64,000 bases of DNA, from positions 820,704 to 884,703 of the forward strand of contig NZ_LMID01000011.1 in NCBI RefSeq assembly GCF_001428605.1. Direction: 5' to 3'. Position numbers and translations under genes: made by a program. This stretch comes from Sphingomonas sp. Root720 (GTDB lineage: Bacteria; Pseudomonadota; Alphaproteobacteria; Sphingomonadales; Sphingomonadaceae). Each line of letters begins with the position of its first letter. Position 1 is the stretch's first letter. Of the stretch, positions 1-8,272 are shown one piece after another. The notes below the pieces were generated by a model, which made no database searches, was not told the DNA's origin, and saw only the letters and a list, made by a program, of their open reading frames with translations.

Positions 1-1420
1 CAAGCATTCGGACCAAGGTTCGGCCAAGACCTATCTGCCCGGCTCGATCTCGAGCGTCGACGGGCTCAGCGGGGCCGGCGGCTGGTGGGACGTGCGCGGT
101 GGTGCGATCGAGGGCATCCAGACCAAGCAGGGTGGCGCCTCGCTCCATGTCGACCATGATTTCGGCGGAATCAGCCTGGTCAGCATCAGTTCGTGGCGCA
201 AGTCGAAGGTCGTCCAGTCGTTCGACAATGACGCGACGCCCGCGGTCGTGCTCGATGCATATATCGATTCCCAGCGCACCCGGACCTACAGCCAGGAACT
301 CCAGCTGCTGTCCGATCCGAGCGCCAATCTGAAGTGGATCGTCGGCGCCTTCTTCCTCGATGATCGCTCGTCCTTCGCGGCACCCAACGGTCTCGGCCTG
401 TTCGGCAGCGGGGTCGGAACCGCGGTGCTGATCCAGAACACGATCAAGACGCGTTCCTATTCGGCCTTCGGTGAACTGACCGTCCCGCTGGGCGAAAGCA
501 CCGAGATCACCGGCGGCATCCGCTACACCAGCGACAAGCGGACGATCTTCGGCAAGACCGATGTTCTCACCGCCTCGGTACCGGGTGCGCCGCTGCTGGT
601 CAGCGTGCCTTCGCCGGAACAGAGCAGCCGCGAGAAGAAGCCGACCTGGCGCTTGGTCGTGAACCACGACTTCGCCCCCGACGTCATGGGCTATGTCTCC
701 TACAATCGCGGCTTCAAGAGCGGCAATTTCAACGCCGTCACCGCGACCGACGCGCCGTTCAAGTCCGAGACGGTCGACGCCTACGAGGTTGGCCTGAAGA
801 GCAAGCTGTTCGACAACCGCCTGCGGTTCAACGCTGCCGGCTTCTACTACAAATATAACAACCTGCAGCTTTCGGTGCTGCAGGGCTTCAACCTGGCGAC
901 GATCAACGCGGCCAATTCGCGCATCTACGGTCTCGACCTCGACGGCGAATTCGCCTTCAATCGCGATTTCCGGATCCGGTTCGGCGCGGCCTATCTGAAC
1001 ACCAAGTTCGAGGATTTCCCCAACGCCCAATGTTCAAGCCGCAGCGCCGTCGGTCTGACCACCCAGTTCGTCTGCGACGCCTCGGGCAACCGGCTGACCC
1101 GCTCGCCGAAGACGACCTTCACGATTTCGCCGTCCTATGGTTTCGACACCGATGTCGGCCGGATCGATCTGTCGGCGACCTACGCCTATAATAGCGGCTT
1201 CTTCTGGGAACCCGACAACCGCCTCAAGCAGCCCTCCTATTCGCTGCTCAGCGGCCAGATCGGCTGGACCGACAGCAGCGGCCGCTATGGGGTCAGGGCG
1301 TTCGGCAAGAACCTGACCAACGAGAAATATGCGCTGTGGATGGTGGCCTTCGCCTTCGGTGACGAATATGCCGCAGCCCCGCCGCGGACCTATGGCGTGG
1401 AGCTGAGCGTCAAGTTCTGA
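1..1420 (+). CDS. TonB-dependent receptor, C-terminal part (5' end outside window)
   Basis: The reading frame is open from base 2, so the start lies upstream of the window. The visible ~472 residues are outer-membrane beta-barrel sequence: repeated strand signatures such as YVSYNRGFKSGNF, YEVGLKSKLFDNRLRFN and FGKNLTNEKYAL, and a final aromatic residue in ELSVKF, which is typical of outer-membrane barrels. This class of sphingomonad receptor imports a specific substrate across the outer membrane using TonB energy; the ligand cannot be read from sequence. It lies 73 bp upstream of an acyl-CoA synthetase on the same strand, separated by a strong hairpin, so the two may be partly uncoupled. Confidence 0.93.
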   Translation, partial: KHSDQGSAKTYLPGSISSVDGLSGAGGWWDVRGGAIEGIQTKQGGASLHVDHDFGGISLVSISSWRKSKVVQSFDNDATPAVVLDAYIDSQRTRTYSQELQLLSDPSANLKWIVGAFFLDDRSSFAAPNGLGLFGSGVGTAVLIQNTIKTRSYSAFGELTVPLGESTEITGGIRYTSDKRTIFGKTDVLTASVPGAPLLVSVPSPEQSSREKKPTWRLVVNHDFAPDVMGYVSYNRGFKSGNFNAVTATDAPFKSETVDAYEVGLKSKLFDNRLRFNAAGFYYKYNNLQLSVLQGFNLATINAANSRIYGLDLDGEFAFNRDFRIRFGAAYLNTKFEDFPNAQCSSRSAVGLTTQFVCDASGNRLTRSPKTTFTISPSYGFDTDVGRIDLSATYAYNSGFFWEPDNRLKQPSYSLLSGQIGWTDSSGRYGVRAFGKNLTNEKYALWMVAFAFGDEYAAAPPRTYGVELSVKF

Positions 1421-1439
1421 CGCCGCCCCAGGCCAATTC

Positions 1440-1472
1440 GCGCCCGCGACGCTCAGCCGGCGTCGCGGGCGC
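1440..1472 (+). terminator. Strong hairpin between receptor and CoA ligase
   Basis: A perfect 13-bp inverted repeat (1440-1452 and 1460-1472) with a 7-nt loop lies 20 bp after the receptor stop. It is followed by CCCCCTTGTT rather than a clean T-run, so it could be an intrinsic terminator, an attenuator or an mRNA-stabilising hairpin. The ligase Shine-Dalgarno sequence (GGAGG, about 1483) begins just downstream. Confidence 0.6.
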
Positions 1473-1493
1473 CCCCTTGTTCGGAGGAGCGCG

Positions 1494-3122
1494 ATGACCG
1501 GCCGCCAGCAGGAAGCAAACGGGCTCCCCGGCCAGATGCAGCAATGGGGGCTGACCCTCGACAAGCTGATCGTGCAGGCGGCGCGCTGGCACGGGAAACG
1601 CGCGATCGTCTGGCGCCAGGCCGACGGATCAATCGGGCGGTCGGACTATGCCGCGCTGGAGCGGGACGCCCGGCGCCTGTCGTCGGCGCTGCTCGCCGCC
1701 GGCATCCGGCCCGGCGATCGCATCGCGACCCTGGCCTCCAACAATTTCGACCATCTCGCGCTTTGGTATGGCGCGATGGGCGTCGGCATCGTCTGCCACA
1801 CGCTCAACCCGCGGCTGCACGCCGACCAACTAGTGTTCATCGCCAACCATGCCGAAGATCGGCTGCTGTTCGCCGATGTGGGCCAGGTGGCGCTCGTCGA
1901 GCAGATATTGCCGCGCTGCCCGACCATCGAGGCGGTGCATCTGATCAACGGGCCGGCCGAGGGCGTGGCCTTTCCCGGCTTGTCCGCCTTCGTCGGCGAC
2001 GCGTCGGCCGAGGTCGTCTGGGGCGGCTTCGCCGAGGATATGGCGGCGGGGCTCTGCTACACGTCGGGGACGACGGGCAATCCCAAGGGGGTGCTCTACT
2101 CGCACCGTTCCAACTATATGCTGGCGATGAACACGAGCCTGCCCGACGCCTTCGCGCTGTCGAGCCGCGACGTGATCATGCCGGTGGTGCCGATGTACCA
2201 TGCCAACACCTGGGGGCTCGCCTTTAGCGCGGTGATGGTCGGGGCGAAGCTGGTGCTGCCGGGGCCGCTGCTCGACGGCGCGGCGCTGCACGAACTGATC
2301 GAGGGCGAAGGGGTGACCTTCTCCGCCGGGGTGCCGACGGTGTGGCAATCCTATGTCGACCATCTGGCGGCGATCGGCGTCGATCGGTCGGGGCTGAAGC
2401 GGGTGGTGATCGGCGGGGCGGCCTGTCCGGTCGCGCTAATGGAGGCGCTTGAGGCGCTGGGGATCCATGTGATCCACGCCTGGGGCATGACCGAATTGTC
2501 GCCGGTCGGGCTGGCGGCGACACCGACCCCCGACAGCCTGGCGCTGCCTGTGGCCGAGCAGCGGCAACTCGCCGCCAAGCAGGGGCATCCGGTTGGTATC
2601 GATGCGATGATCGTCGATGACGCGCTGGCGCCACTGCCGCATAATGGCGAGAGCGCCGGGCGGCTGATGGTGCGCGGGCCTGCAGTCATCGATCGCTATT
2701 ATGGCATCGCGGACAGCGCTCTCGAGCGGGGCGGCTGGTTCGACACCGGCGATATCGCGACGATCGATCCGCAGGGATTCGTGCGGATCACCGACCGGTC
2801 GAAGGACATCATCAAGTCGGGCGGCGAGTGGATCAGTTCGGTCGATATCGAGAATATGGTGATGGCGCACGCCAATGTGGCGCAGGCCGCGGTCGTCGCG
2901 ATCGCCCATCCCAAATGGGGCGAGCGGCCCAAGCTCTATGTCCAGGAGCGCCGCCCCGGCGAAAGCGCGCCCGCCGATTTCATCGCCTTTCTCAACGGGC
3001 GGATCGCGCGGTGGTGGATGCCCGACGAGGTCGAGATCATCGACGCGATCCCGATCGGATCGACCGGCAAGATCGACAAGAAGGCGCTGCGGGCGCTGGC
3101 CGCCTCCGGCGAGGCGGCCTGA
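1494..3122 (+). CDS. AMP-dependent acyl-CoA synthetase/ligase
   Basis: 542 residues, normal length for the ANL adenylating family. The P-loop signature CYTSGTTGNPKGV lies near residue 190, HAWGMTELSP (the A5-type motif) near residue 328, WFDTGDIATID near 420, and the C-terminal lysine region GSTGKIDKKALR near 525. Such enzymes make an acyl-AMP from a carboxylic acid and ATP and then the CoA thioester. The overall look is that of medium/long-chain fatty-acyl or aryl-alkanoyl ligases rather than benzoate ligases; the substrate is unknown. ATG at 1494 has GGAGG seven bases upstream. It may activate the compound imported by the upstream receptor. Confidence 0.92.
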   Translation: MTGRQQEANGLPGQMQQWGLTLDKLIVQAARWHGKRAIVWRQADGSIGRSDYAALERDARRLSSALLAAGIRPGDRIATLASNNFDHLALWYGAMGVGIVCHTLNPRLHADQLVFIANHAEDRLLFADVGQVALVEQILPRCPTIEAVHLINGPAEGVAFPGLSAFVGDASAEVVWGGFAEDMAAGLCYTSGTTGNPKGVLYSHRSNYMLAMNTSLPDAFALSSRDVIMPVVPMYHANTWGLAFSAVMVGAKLVLPGPLLDGAALHELIEGEGVTFSAGVPTVWQSYVDHLAAIGVDRSGLKRVVIGGAACPVALMEALEALGIHVIHAWGMTELSPVGLAATPTPDSLALPVAEQRQLAAKQGHPVGIDAMIVDDALAPLPHNGESAGRLMVRGPAVIDRYYGIADSALERGGWFDTGDIATIDPQGFVRITDRSKDIIKSGGEWISSVDIENMVMAHANVAQAAVVAIAHPKWGERPKLYVQERRPGESAPADFIAFLNGRIARWWMPDEVEIIDAIPIGSTGKIDKKALRALAASGEAA

Positions 3123-3131
3123 TCCCGGCAA

Positions 3132-4144
3132 TCAGTCCTGCGCGACGAGCGCCGGATCGATCCGGTAGATCTCCATTGCGGTGCCCTTGAACAGCCGGGC
3201 GCGCTCGTCGGCGGTGAAGCCGGCGCTGATCCGCTTAAAGACGTTCCAGATCACCGTGAACGAGGCGTTGTGCGAGTCGACCGGCACATTGCTTTCGAAC
3301 ATGCAGCGGGCAGGGCCGAACAGGTCGATCCCGGTCAGCAGATAGTCGCGCTGCGCCGCCGCGAGGTCGGCCGAACCGAGCGGAGCGCCACGGCCGGCCG
3401 CGTCGACGCCCGCCGGCCGCCGACCTTGACCGACACGTTCGGGCAGGTGGCGAGGGTGGCCATGTCGGCCTTCCACGCGGCGAAGGAGGCCTTGGGATCG
3501 GCGGCGAAGCGGCCGATCGTCAGTGGTCCGCCGAGATGGTTGAGGATGATGCGCGCGTCGGGGAAGGCGCGCGCGAGGTCGACCAGCTCGGGCAATTGCG
3601 ATTGCAGCAGCCAGGCCTCGAAGCTCAGGTCGCGCCGGACCAGTTCGGCGAAGCCGGCGCGGAAATCGTCGCGCAGCATCAGTCCCGCGCCATTGTGATG
3701 GCTGTGGGGTACGTCGGGATCATAGGCGACCATGTGGCGGATGCCGCGAAACCGGCGGGTCGCGGCGGCATGGGCGTCGAGCACCTCGCCGACGGCGGCG
3801 CCCAGCCGCAGGTCGGCGCTGGGAACGATCGCCGCGCAGATGCCGACTTCGGTGCCGCCCCGGGCGAGTGCCGCTTCGGCGATGCGCGCGGCATAGTCGG
3901 TTTCGCCGACGACGCGGAGCTGCTCTGGCCCGTCGGTCCGGTAGCTGGTGTGGGAATCGACGAACACCGTGCCGACGATGCGGTGGCCCGACTGCGTCTT
4001 GTCTGCGAGAAGATCGCCATCGTCATAGGGATCGAAGGGCGGGAAGGGCTGGTTTTCCCAGACATGGTGGTGCGCGTCGACGATCGCGATATCGGGTTCC
4101 AACGCGGTTTCGACGATCTGGTCACGCCATGCTTTGCGGGACAT
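3132..4144 (-). pseudogene. Amidohydrolase (amidohydrolase-2 / LigI-like TIM barrel), frameshifted
   Basis: Two overlapping frames on the minus strand together make one amidohydrolase of about 337 residues. The N-terminal frame runs from ATG 4144 (good SD, GGGAGAGGG) through the metal motif DAHHHVWE, GIRHMVAYDP, ILNHLGGP and VSVKVGG. The other frame carries DLFGPARCMFESNVPVDS and the C-terminus FKGTAMEIYRI. The shift lies at about 3410-3420, right after KVGG. The total length is one base short of a whole number of codons, so a single-base deletion explains it. Homologues hydrolyse or decarboxylate aromatic-pathway intermediates (lactones, decarboxylase substrates). It is divergent from the leuBCD-like operon. 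It may be a genuine pseudogene or a sequencing error. Confidence 0.8.
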
Positions 4145-4167
4145 GATTTCACCCTCTCCCATTATGA

Positions 4168-4177
4168 TTGCATACAT
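4168..4177. promoter_or_regulatory. Putative GntR operator TTGCATACAT (site 1)
   Basis: TTGCATACAT lies in the divergent promoter region between the amidohydrolase (start 4144) and the LeuB-like gene (start 4260). Closely related copies occur at 10276-10284, 10381-10390, 14128-14137 and, in a variant, 14275-14284, each in a divergent promoter of the same catabolic region. It resembles the small palindromes bound by FadR-type GntR regulators. The nearby GntR gene at 7478 is the obvious candidate; binding is inferred. Confidence 0.55.
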
Positions 4178-4259
4178 GTTGTCTGGATGCAGCCAATTTG
4201 ATACGGCAAACTGGAAGGATAAATCCAGATTGTCCACATTTTGTTGGGAGGGGGGCGTC

Positions 4260-5357
4260 ATGACCAAGACATTACTGCTGTTGCCGGGGGATGGGATCGG
4301 GCCCGAGGTGACCGAGCAGAGCCGCCGCATCGCCCAGGCGATCGCCGATAGCGGCGCGATCGCCCTGACGATCGACAGCGGCGATTTCGGCGGCATGGCG
4401 TTCGACCGGCATGGCGCTCCCTTGCCCGACGATGTGCTGGCCCGGGCGTTGGCCGCCGATGCCGTGCTGATGGGTGCGGTGGGCGGCCCGCAATGGAAGG
4501 ATTGCAGCTATGACGTGCGGCCCGAGGCGGGGCTGCTGCGGCTGCGGGCCGAGATGAACGCTTATGCCAATCTGCGCCCGGCTTATTGCTTCGCGCCACT
4601 GGCGAGCGCGTCGACGCTGAAGAGCGAGCATGTCGCGGGACTCGACATGCTGTTCGTGCGCGAACTGACGGGTGGCGTGTATTTCGGCGCGCCGCGTGGG
4701 ATCGAGACGCTCGACAATGGCGAGCGGCGTGGGATCAACACGCATGTCTATACCAGCGCCGAAATCCGCAGAGTCGCCGAGATCGCCTTCCAGATCGCCC
4801 GAACCCGCCGCAACCAGGTCTGCTCGGTCGAGAAGGGCAATGTGATGGAGGCCGGGCTGTTGTGGCGCGAGGAGGTAGCCGCGCTCCACGCCGAGAAATA
4901 TGCCGATGTGGAGCTGAGCCACATGCTCGCCGACAATTGCGCGATGCAGCTGGTCAAGAATCCGCGCCAGTTCGACGTCATCCTGACCGATAATCTGTTC
5001 GGCGACATATTGTCCGACACGGCGGCGATGCTGACGGGATCGATCGGGATGCTGCCATCGGCGGCGATCGGCGATCCGGGAGCACCTGGCTTGTACGAGC
5101 CGATCCATGGATCGGCGCCCGACATTGCCGGGCGCGGCGTGGCCAACCCCTGCGCGAGCATATTGAGCCTGGCGATGGCGTTCCGTCACAGCCTGGGCGT
5201 GCCCGAGATCGCCGACCGGATCGACGCAGCGGTAGCGAGCGCGCTCGATGCCGGCGTGCGGACTCCCGACCTGGGCGGCACCGCCAACGCGGCGGGGATG
5301 GGCGATGCGGTGCTCGCCGCGCTGGCGCTGCCCGTGGGCGATCCGGTGGGGGCTTGA
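4260..5357 (+). CDS. LeuB-like beta-decarboxylating dehydrogenase (isopropylmalate / D-malate dehydrogenase family)
   Basis: 365 residues from ATG 4260, preceded by GGGAGGGGGG. It starts with [16 protein letters not shown], and has [10 protein letters not shown], the loop [12 protein letters not shown], the metal/substrate segment [20 protein letters not shown] and the NAD-adenosine region [18 protein letters not shown], all standard for 3-isopropylmalate dehydrogenase. The family oxidises and decarboxylates 2-hydroxy acids substituted at C3, and includes D-malate dehydrogenase (DmlA). Its place in a catabolic region with its own GntR gene, directly followed by LeuC- and LeuD-like genes, argues for D-malate or methylmalate oxidation rather than leucine synthesis, but the sequence alone does not settle this. 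Confidence 0.9.
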   Translation: MTKTLLLLPGDGIGPEVTEQSRRIAQAIADSGAIALTIDSGDFGGMAFDRHGAPLPDDVLARALAADAVLMGAVGGPQWKDCSYDVRPEAGLLRLRAEMNAYANLRPAYCFAPLASASTLKSEHVAGLDMLFVRELTGGVYFGAPRGIETLDNGERRGINTHVYTSAEIRRVAEIAFQIARTRRNQVCSVEKGNVMEAGLLWREEVAALHAEKYADVELSHMLADNCAMQLVKNPRQFDVILTDNLFGDILSDTAAMLTGSIGMLPSAAIGDPGAPGLYEPIHGSAPDIAGRGVANPCASILSLAMAFRHSLGVPEIADRIDAAVASALDAGVRTPDLGGTANAAGMGDAVLAALALPVGDPVGA

Positions 5358-5359
5358 CC

Positions 5360-6796
5360 ATGGCCGGGCCCCGCACGCTGTACGAGAAGATATGGGACGA
5401 TCATGTCGTCCACCGCCGCGACGACGGCACCTGCCTTCTCTACATCGACCGTCACATCATCCATGAGGTGACGAGCGCGCAGGCGTTCGATGGGCTGCGC
5501 GCGGCGGGGCGCAAGGTCCGCCGGCCCGACCTGACCCTGGCGGTGCCCGATCATAATCTGCCGACGACGGCGCGGGTCGATGCCGCCGGCGCGCGCCTGC
5601 CGATCGAGGACCCCGAATCCGCGGCCCAGCTCGCCGCGCTGGAGCGCAACGCTCCGGCCTTCGGCATCCGCTATATCGACGCGGTCGCGCCCGAGCAGGG
5701 CATTGTCCATGTCGTCGGCCCCGAGCAGGGCTTCTCGCTGCCGGGCACGACGCTGGTCTGCGGGGACAGCCACACATCGGCGCATGGCGGCCTCGGCGCG
5801 CTCGCCTTCGGCATCGGCACGTCCGAGGTCGAGCATGTGCTGGCGACCCAGACGCTGCAGCTCAAGCCGTCGCGGACGATGGAGGTGCGGATCGACGGGG
5901 GTCTGGGCTTCGGCGTCACCCCCAAGGACATCGTCCTCGCGTTGATCGGCCGGATCGGCGCCGGGGCCGGCGCAGGCCATGTCATCGAATATACCGGCGA
6001 GGCGGCGCGGGCGATGTCCATCGAGGGACGGCTGACGGTTGCCAACATGTCGATCGAGGCGGGCGCGCGGGCGGGGCTGTTCGCACCCGACGAGAAGACC
6101 TTCGCTTATGTGAAGGGCCGGCCGCTTGCGCCGCGTGGGATCGACTGGGACGAGGCGCTGGCGCAGTGGCGCACGCTGTCGACCGATCCGGGCGCCGCCT
6201 ATCACAAGCGGGTGGCGATCGCCGCCGACGCGATCGCGCCGACGGTGAGCTGGGGCACCAGCCTCGACGATGTCGGGGCGATCACCGGGATTGTCCCCGA
6301 TCCCGACAGCTTCGACGAGAGTGCTCGGCGCGACACCGCGCGCAAGGCACTGGCCTATATGGGGCTGGCGCCGGGGATGCGGCTGCAGGACATCGCGGTC
6401 GAGCATATCTTCATCGGCAGCTGCACCAACAGCCGGATCGAGGACCTCCGCGGCGCGGCGGCGGTGCTGCACGGTCGGCGGCTGGCGCCCGGCATCAAGC
6501 GCGCGCTGGTCGTGCCGGGGTCGGGGCTGGTCAAGCGGCAGGCCGAGCAGGAGGGGATCGACCGCATCTTCATCGAGGCGGGCTTCGAATGGCGCGAGCC
6601 CGGCTGCTCGATGTGCCTGGCGATGAACCCCGACAAGGTACCGGCCGGCGAACGGTGCGCATCGACCAGCAACCGCAACTTCATGGGCCGGCAGGGGCCG
6701 GGATCGCGCACGCATCTGATGTCACCGGCGATGGCGGCAGCGGCGGCCGTGACCGGGCGCCTCACCGACGTCCGCGACCTGATGGGAGCACAATGA
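5360..6796 (+). CDS. LeuC-like (de)hydratase large subunit
   Basis: 478 residues, normal for the large subunit of isopropylmalate isomerase-type hydro-lyases. VPDHNLPTT lies near residue 57 and [23 protein letters not shown] near 133. The [4Fe-4S] cluster cysteines are recognisable in [13 protein letters not shown] and [12 protein letters not shown], so the cluster should be intact. I chose ATG 5360 over the in-frame TTG at 5354 because GGTGGGGG lies seven bases before it. The start abuts the LeuB-like stop and the end overlaps the LeuD-like start. Relatives of this two-subunit class include maleate and citraconate hydratases, a good fit to a catabolic setting. Confidence 0.92.
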   Translation: MAGPRTLYEKIWDDHVVHRRDDGTCLLYIDRHIIHEVTSAQAFDGLRAAGRKVRRPDLTLAVPDHNLPTTARVDAAGARLPIEDPESAAQLAALERNAPAFGIRYIDAVAPEQGIVHVVGPEQGFSLPGTTLVCGDSHTSAHGGLGALAFGIGTSEVEHVLATQTLQLKPSRTMEVRIDGGLGFGVTPKDIVLALIGRIGAGAGAGHVIEYTGEAARAMSIEGRLTVANMSIEAGARAGLFAPDEKTFAYVKGRPLAPRGIDWDEALAQWRTLSTDPGAAYHKRVAIAADAIAPTVSWGTSLDDVGAITGIVPDPDSFDESARRDTARKALAYMGLAPGMRLQDIAVEHIFIGSCTNSRIEDLRGAAAVLHGRRLAPGIKRALVVPGSGLVKRQAEQEGIDRIFIEAGFEWREPGCSMCLAMNPDKVPAGERCASTSNRNFMGRQGPGSRTHLMSPAMAAAAAVTGRLTDVRDLMGAQ

Positions 6797-7386
6797 TGCA
6801 GCCGGTCGACCAGATCCACGGGCGGGCCTATCCGCTCGGCCGCGACAATATCGACACCGACATCATCCTGCCGGGCCGCTTCCTGAAGACGATCACCCGG
6901 GCCGGGCTGGGCGGCGTGGCGTTCGAGGTGATTCGGGCTGAGCCGGGCAACGCACTCGACGATCCCGCTTATGCCGGTGCCCCGATCCTGATCGCGGGCG
7001 AGAATTTCGGCTGCGGATCGAGCCGCGAACATGCGGTGTGGGCGATGATGGATATGGGGATCAGGGCGGTCGTCGCCCGGGGCTTCTCCGACATCTTCGC
7101 GGGCAACGCGTTCAAGAATGGGCTGCTCACCGTCGTCCTCGATCCGGATGCCGTCGACCATGTTCTGGAACAGGCGCGCGCTGGGGCGATCGATATCCAA
7201 CTGGGCGACCAGCGGGTGATCCTGCCCGATGGCACGAGCTTCGCCTTCGCGATCGATCCCTTCCGCAAGCATTGCCTGTTGAACGGTCTCGACGAGATCG
7301 GCCTGAGCCTCGATCTCGAAGACCAGATCGCTGCGTTCGAGCGACAAATGGCGGAAAACCGCAAATGGCTGTTGGTTCCCGCATGA
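6793..7386 (+). CDS. LeuD-like (de)hydratase small subunit
   Basis: 197 residues from ATG 6793, overlapping the LeuC-like stop by four bases, so translation is coupled. [14 protein letters not shown] near residue 20 and the substrate loop [21 protein letters not shown] near 70 are hallmarks of the swivelling small subunit. With the large subunit it would hydrate or dehydrate a dicarboxylic acid. The residues after the conserved loop show no truncation. Leucine biosynthesis is the default reading of this family, but the neighbours (GntR regulator, amidohydrolase, oxygenases) suggest catabolism of maleate-like acids. Confidence 0.92.
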   Translation: MMQPVDQIHGRAYPLGRDNIDTDIILPGRFLKTITRAGLGGVAFEVIRAEPGNALDDPAYAGAPILIAGENFGCGSSREHAVWAMMDMGIRAVVARGFSDIFAGNAFKNGLLTVVLDPDAVDHVLEQARAGAIDIQLGDQRVILPDGTSFAFAIDPFRKHCLLNGLDEIGLSLDLEDQIAAFERQMAENRKWLLVPA

Positions 7387-7477
7387 AAGGACGGCGCAAG
7401 GCTCCGAAACCGCTTGAAAAAGGGTGGCGCCCCGCACAGCGTTCCGCCAATATCGCTCAATGTCGAAGGCCATAACC

Positions 7478-8203
7478 ATGGAACAGACCGGCCTCGTCCG
7501 TCAGCAGATCGTCGTCGACCGCTTGCGTGAGCTGATCATGAGCGGCGAACTCGCCGGGGGCGACCGGCTGCTCGAGATCGCGCTCAGCGAAAAGCTCCAG
7601 GTGTCGCGCACCCCGATCCGCGAGGCGCTGATCATTCTGTCCGAGGACGGGCTCGTCGAATATCGGCCCAATCGCGGTTATGTCGTGCGGACCTTCACCC
7701 TCGATTATATCATGGATGCCTACATCATCCGCGAAACCCTGGAAGGCGTCGCCTGCAGGCTGGCGGCGGAGAAGGGCATCAGCGAGGAAAGCTATCGCAA
7801 GATGGAGGCGGTGCTCGGCGAGGCCGACCGCATCCTGAACGAGGTCGGCCTGAAGGACGAGGCGCGCGCGCCGCTGCGCGAGATCAACGACCAGTTCCAC
7901 CGCTTCATCGTCGAGGCGGCCGACAATGCCGTGCTCGGTCAGGCGCTGAGCAGCGCGACCAACATCCCCTATTCGTCGAGCCGGGTGGCGCACTGGTATA
8001 GCCAGGACGATCCCGAAGGGTTGTTCCAGCTCCGCTCGCTCCACGCGCAGCATCACGCGATCCTGGTGGCGATCCGCGCGGGCGAGGGCTATCGCGCCGA
8101 AACGCTGATGCGCGGCCATATCGCCGGCTCCGCCGAGGGCATCCGCCGCCGGCTGGAGGAGCGCGCGGCCGAGGTGGACGCCGCGTCGGCGGCGAACGGC
8201 TGA
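7478..8203 (+). CDS. GntR-family (FCD subfamily) transcriptional regulator
   Basis: 241 residues. An N-terminal winged helix-turn-helix (VVDRLRELIMSGELAGGDRL ... VSRTPIREALIILSEDGLVEY) is followed by an all-helical FCD ligand domain with the metal-site style motif INDQFHRFIVEAA and LHAQHHAILVAI. An in-frame frame extends to 7424, but ATG 7478 has GAAGG eight bases upstream. It follows the leuBCD-like genes on the same strand. FCD regulators usually sense a carboxylic-acid intermediate. I infer that it controls the TTGCATACA sites upstream of the amidohydrolase/LeuB, monooxygenase/P450 and SnoaL/ring-cleavage gene pairs. Confidence 0.92.
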   Translation: MEQTGLVRQQIVVDRLRELIMSGELAGGDRLLEIALSEKLQVSRTPIREALIILSEDGLVEYRPNRGYVVRTFTLDYIMDAYIIRETLEGVACRLAAEKGISEESYRKMEAVLGEADRILNEVGLKDEARAPLREINDQFHRFIVEAADNAVLGQALSSATNIPYSSSRVAHWYSQDDPEGLFQLRSLHAQHHAILVAIRAGEGYRAETLMRGHIAGSAEGIRRRLEERAAEVDAASAANG

Positions 8204-8238
8204 GCCTTCCTCGACCTATGATCGGTAGCCTTTGAGGG

Positions 8239-8260
8239 CGGCGGATGGTGTCATCCGTCG
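8239..8260. terminator. Bidirectional terminator hairpin
   Basis: A 9-bp stem with one G-T wobble (8239-8247 / 8252-8260) and a GTGT tetraloop lies between the convergent GntR gene and the Baeyer-Villiger monooxygenase. CTTTT follows on the plus strand at about 8268. Position between convergent genes supports a terminator; the T-run is short and distant. Confidence 0.45.
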
Positions 8261-8272
8261 CGCTCGATCTTT

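Noticed and set aside
5186-6715. 509-residue minus-strand frame opposite the LeuC-like gene
   Set aside because: Shadow of a clearly conserved gene.
4260-7386. Straight leucine-biosynthesis operon
   Set aside because: Possible by family, but the GntR regulator, divergent amidohydrolase and shared operator with oxygenase genes fit catabolism better; kept as an alternative, not as the main call.
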